Shown here in pieces: positions 61,456-64,000 of a DNA stretch of 64,000 nucleotides (the first letter of the stretch is position 1; every line of letters begins with the position of its first letter). Source of the DNA: Liolophura sinensis. Taxonomy: Eukaryota; Mollusca; Polyplacophora; Chitonida; Chitonidae. The notes under the pieces are model-generated. The model worked only from the letters and a program-made list of their open reading frames with translations. It was not told where the DNA came from and ran no database searches. The stretch is taken from the NCBI RefSeq assembly GCF_032854445.1, contig NC_088301.1, forward strand, positions 36,751,187 to 36,815,186, written 5' to 3'. Both the position numbers and the translations under genes were made by a program.

Positions 61456-63251
61456 GCCAAACATGGTTGCCTTGTCGTCGGATCGTTGACCACTGACCAA
61501 ACCAGATATAGGCCGATCAGGCTATATCACCTCAGGCCATGTCAATGGTATCTGCTTAAGTCCATTATGGCCCTGACTCTTCCTATTGTAAATTAATCTC
61601 TTGAGTGGGCTGTGTCGCGCGCCGCCAAGCATTGTAAACAGACGTCTTCAGACAGTGACCACACGGACGACCAATCATTAAGTCGTTAGTCATTCTCTGC
61701 TGGGCTTCAGTGTGGCGGATAAGTGGTCATAACGAATGATGACAATGACAACTGTTTACGATGCACATTTAAGTCTGGGTAAATAAAAGTGAAATACTGC
61801 TGCTGTACGTTGCCTTTGCGGTAATAAATTTCCCTGTCTTTTAAGAATATTGACTAGTTAACCATCAATTCAAGGTAGATTGGTGACCGAAATGGGCAAT
61901 AACGCCATTGGAGGTATCCCCCAACAGAACCGCATATTGCCCAGATAATTCTATGGTGGTCAGTCGTTACCCTTGTTGACTATCATCTGTCTGAACTGTG
62001 TTGTCTAATGTCTTGGTGTGTTTCAGAAGCACTATCGTTTTCAGTCACACACGATTAAAGAGTTCAAGTTATTGTTAAACACATTCATTTTCCATCTTAT
62101 AGTTTATCACCCACAAGGCTTAGGGTGAGTCGACCGAGTTTTAATTGCCTCTTTATGGCGAGGTTCATTTAGTGGAAATTAACAAACAATTAGCATGTAC
62201 TGCCCGTATAATATTCCGGCAAGCGAGAAATTGGAGTTGGATCTACTATTTCCCGCAGCGCCGATGCTGAACAAAAAACTGCCTTTTCTGAACTGGGCTT
62301 CTTTGTTGTCCTCAGCGACTTAGTGTTACGGAAACCGATCATATCAGATAAGGGAACTGTTTAAGATCTGAAACATCTGTTCGCGCAGGCGGTGGCTTGT
62401 TTGTTTGGGTTATCGTGATGCTCAAGGAAAAAAAAAAAAACGCCTCGCTTTCCAAAAGTGTGATACGAAAATTATCTCTATATAATGACCAGCACGTATC
62501 ATCCTGAAAGGTAATGCAGTAACATATAATAACAGAATCCAATATCCAAAATAGGTTGAATCAAGAATATATTATTAACAGGAAAGTAAAAGTTTATACA
62601 TTGTGCGAAAACGACAAAACTGGCGTTCAAATTAAACAGATAGTGGAAAGTAAGAATCTGGTCAATTATGTGGGTAGAGCTCTACTGACTTTTTTTATTA
62701 TTATTCGATTGAGAAGGATTTCGTCAAATGAAATCGAACAGAAGATACGCTCCAGTGAATGCAAAACACACGTGCAGCCTTGCTTACTGATGTGGAAAAC
62801 CTTTGTATGGAATACCATTTGGAACGGAAAGAATTGGCATGCATTCAGTAAAACTTTCTTCCAACAATGCCTCTAATCGAGCAAAACGGCAAAAATGAAA
62901 AGGACATCAATTGTGGTGAATGTAAAATATCTGGAATAAATGTTTCCCACGAGTTCGTCATTATTAATAATCAGTAGTCCCAAAAAATGTATCATTAAAG
63001 CTATACATACATAAAAGACCTCGGGTCTCGGCAATTGATATACATACATGTACTTGTTAACGTAAAAGCACCAATATAGGCACATCATAATCACCATGCA
63101 TCGTTTGAGCAATTACATTTTTCTTTATCAAGTTTGATCAAAATGCTAATCCATTTATATGTATTATTAACCTACTGTATTCCTGAAGAAAATCAGATAC
63201 AGTTTTGTTCTTTTACATTCTTATCTATAGACATGTCCTTTTTTTTCGCAG

Positions 63252-63383
63252 AAGACTGACATTGAGAGTGCAGCTATGACACTCACGGAATCTTCCCTGC
63301 CTGAATTCCGGAGGGCCAAAGTTATGACTTAAACACCTCTTGCCAAACATAACTGGGATATCAACGACACAGTTCTTCCAATG
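63252..63383 (+). other. Possible exon (5' UTR) of a right-edge gene
   Basis: A strong polypyrimidine acceptor (tttttttcgcAG) opens it and CCAATG|GTATCC may close it. It holds a short frame MTLTESSLPEFRRAKVMT then TAA, so as drawn it would be leader sequence. An internal donor after GCCAAA would instead leave the frame open. Confidence 0.3.
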
Positions 63384-63573
63384 GTATCCATATTTTCTTT
63401 CTTTTTACTCTTTTTTCTAAATCACTTTACTTTCATGCCTATCCTTAAATGGTATCTTCTTTCCAAATAATACCATATTCATTAAAAACTTATTTATTAG
63501 TATGACGTAAACAAGTTAAACATTTGCTTGATATTTTGCGGGAATACTTACTGAAAGCTTCTCCTCTCCATAG

Positions 63574-63678
63574 TTCGACGCTGTATATGTACGTTTTCGA
63601 ATTTGTTGAACTCGTTGCGTTCTTCAGACACACGATCCTGACGCCTTCAACGATTGGCCAGACGGACATTGTCGTCAG
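63574..63678 (+). other. Possible exon of a right-edge gene
   Basis: Acceptor ctctccatAG and donor CAG|GTATAT. One frame is open throughout ([17 protein letters not shown].., hydrophobic) but its phase does not join cleanly to the next candidate. The opposite strand is open too, so coding is uncertain. Confidence 0.2.
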
Positions 63679-63790
63679 GTATATTCGGAAGACAGTGACG
63701 AAAGCCGACGTCACATAAGCGGCTGGGCCATGAGAAACACCAATAATCACAACGTAAACATCCTCAAAAAATCCTGTCTGGGTGTTTTAG

Positions 63791-63876
63791 TCTGTCAACT
63801 ACACTGCAGCACTGAATCCGGAAACAAGGTTCACCTACGACCTGCTATCTGCGACAAGGCAGGAGAAAACAGCTAG
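63791..63876 (+). CDS. Possible coding exon of a right-edge gene
   Basis: Acceptor ggtgttttAG and strong donor TAG|GTAAGA. One frame is open across it: [20 protein letters not shown] then ATRQEKTAR. The composition looks coding, but I do not recognise the family and the neighbouring exons are unresolved. Confidence 0.3.
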
Positions 63877-64000
63877 GTAAGATTTAAGAGAAATGTTTTG
63901 TTGGCACCGGAGCTTGAATAATAAACTATTTGTGAAAGAGAAGTATTACTTCTCACGATGCATTTTCTTTTGGAAAGAACTATATATGTATGGGCAATAG

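Larger units (their letters stand above)
58341..63251. other. Intron or intergenic region
   Basis: 4.9 kb, AT-rich, with two palindromic E-boxes (59996-60013 and 61442-61455) and short poly-A/T tracts. Open frames here lack splice or family support. Confidence 0.4.

Overview
The window is animal nuclear DNA, most likely from a mollusc or a close lophotrochozoan relative. It is AT-rich, the one recognisable gene is cut into many short exons with GT-AG introns, and it carries several copies of a tRNA-derived SINE with an (AAAT)n tail of the kind known from mollusc genomes. The species cannot be named from the sequence.

Left part (1 to about 28,000, minus strand). Eighteen coding exons, joined by splice sites and matching codon phase, give the first ~640 codons of a synaptonemal-complex protein 2 (SYCP2/SYCP2L-like) gene. 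The start codon is at 24268-24270 and the gene runs off the left edge at base 1. The exons encode the N-terminal ARM-like helical domain, then the Spt16M-like (SLR) beta domain with the FETDCR and FW.DFN.GS signatures, then the start of a polar Ser/Lys-rich linker. The gene includes a GC-AG intron, a 25-nt micro-exon and one junction (12.5-12.65 kb) that two splicing models fit equally well. Upstream lie a tight cluster of E-box, CCAAT, E2F and GC-box motifs (26,420-26,479) and a possible non-coding first exon near 27.8 kb.

Middle part (about 28,000 to 48,000). No gene is recognised. It holds a ~1.8 kb minisatellite of 31-32 bp units with 64-bp and 190-bp higher-order structure (about 31,140-32,944), a 12-copy ~44-bp tandem array (40,333-40,850), an 89-bp direct repeat 769 bp apart, a two-copy dispersed repeat, a small foldback element with a target duplication, a long (TA)n tract and SINE pieces. 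One possible first exon (39,544) and one unrecognised 129-codon open frame (29,732-30,121) are tentative.

Right part (48,000 to 64,000). This is mostly intergenic or intronic AT-rich DNA with a SINE that has a clear 10-bp target duplication and a second foldback element. Near the right edge a GC-richer patch (57.9-58.34 kb) ends in a strong splice donor, and splice-bounded segments at 63.25-63.88 kb may be the 5' exons of a plus-strand gene that continues out of the window. I see no viral, toxin, CRISPR or rRNA sequence, no intact tRNA gene, and nothing that amounts to a new multi-gene system.
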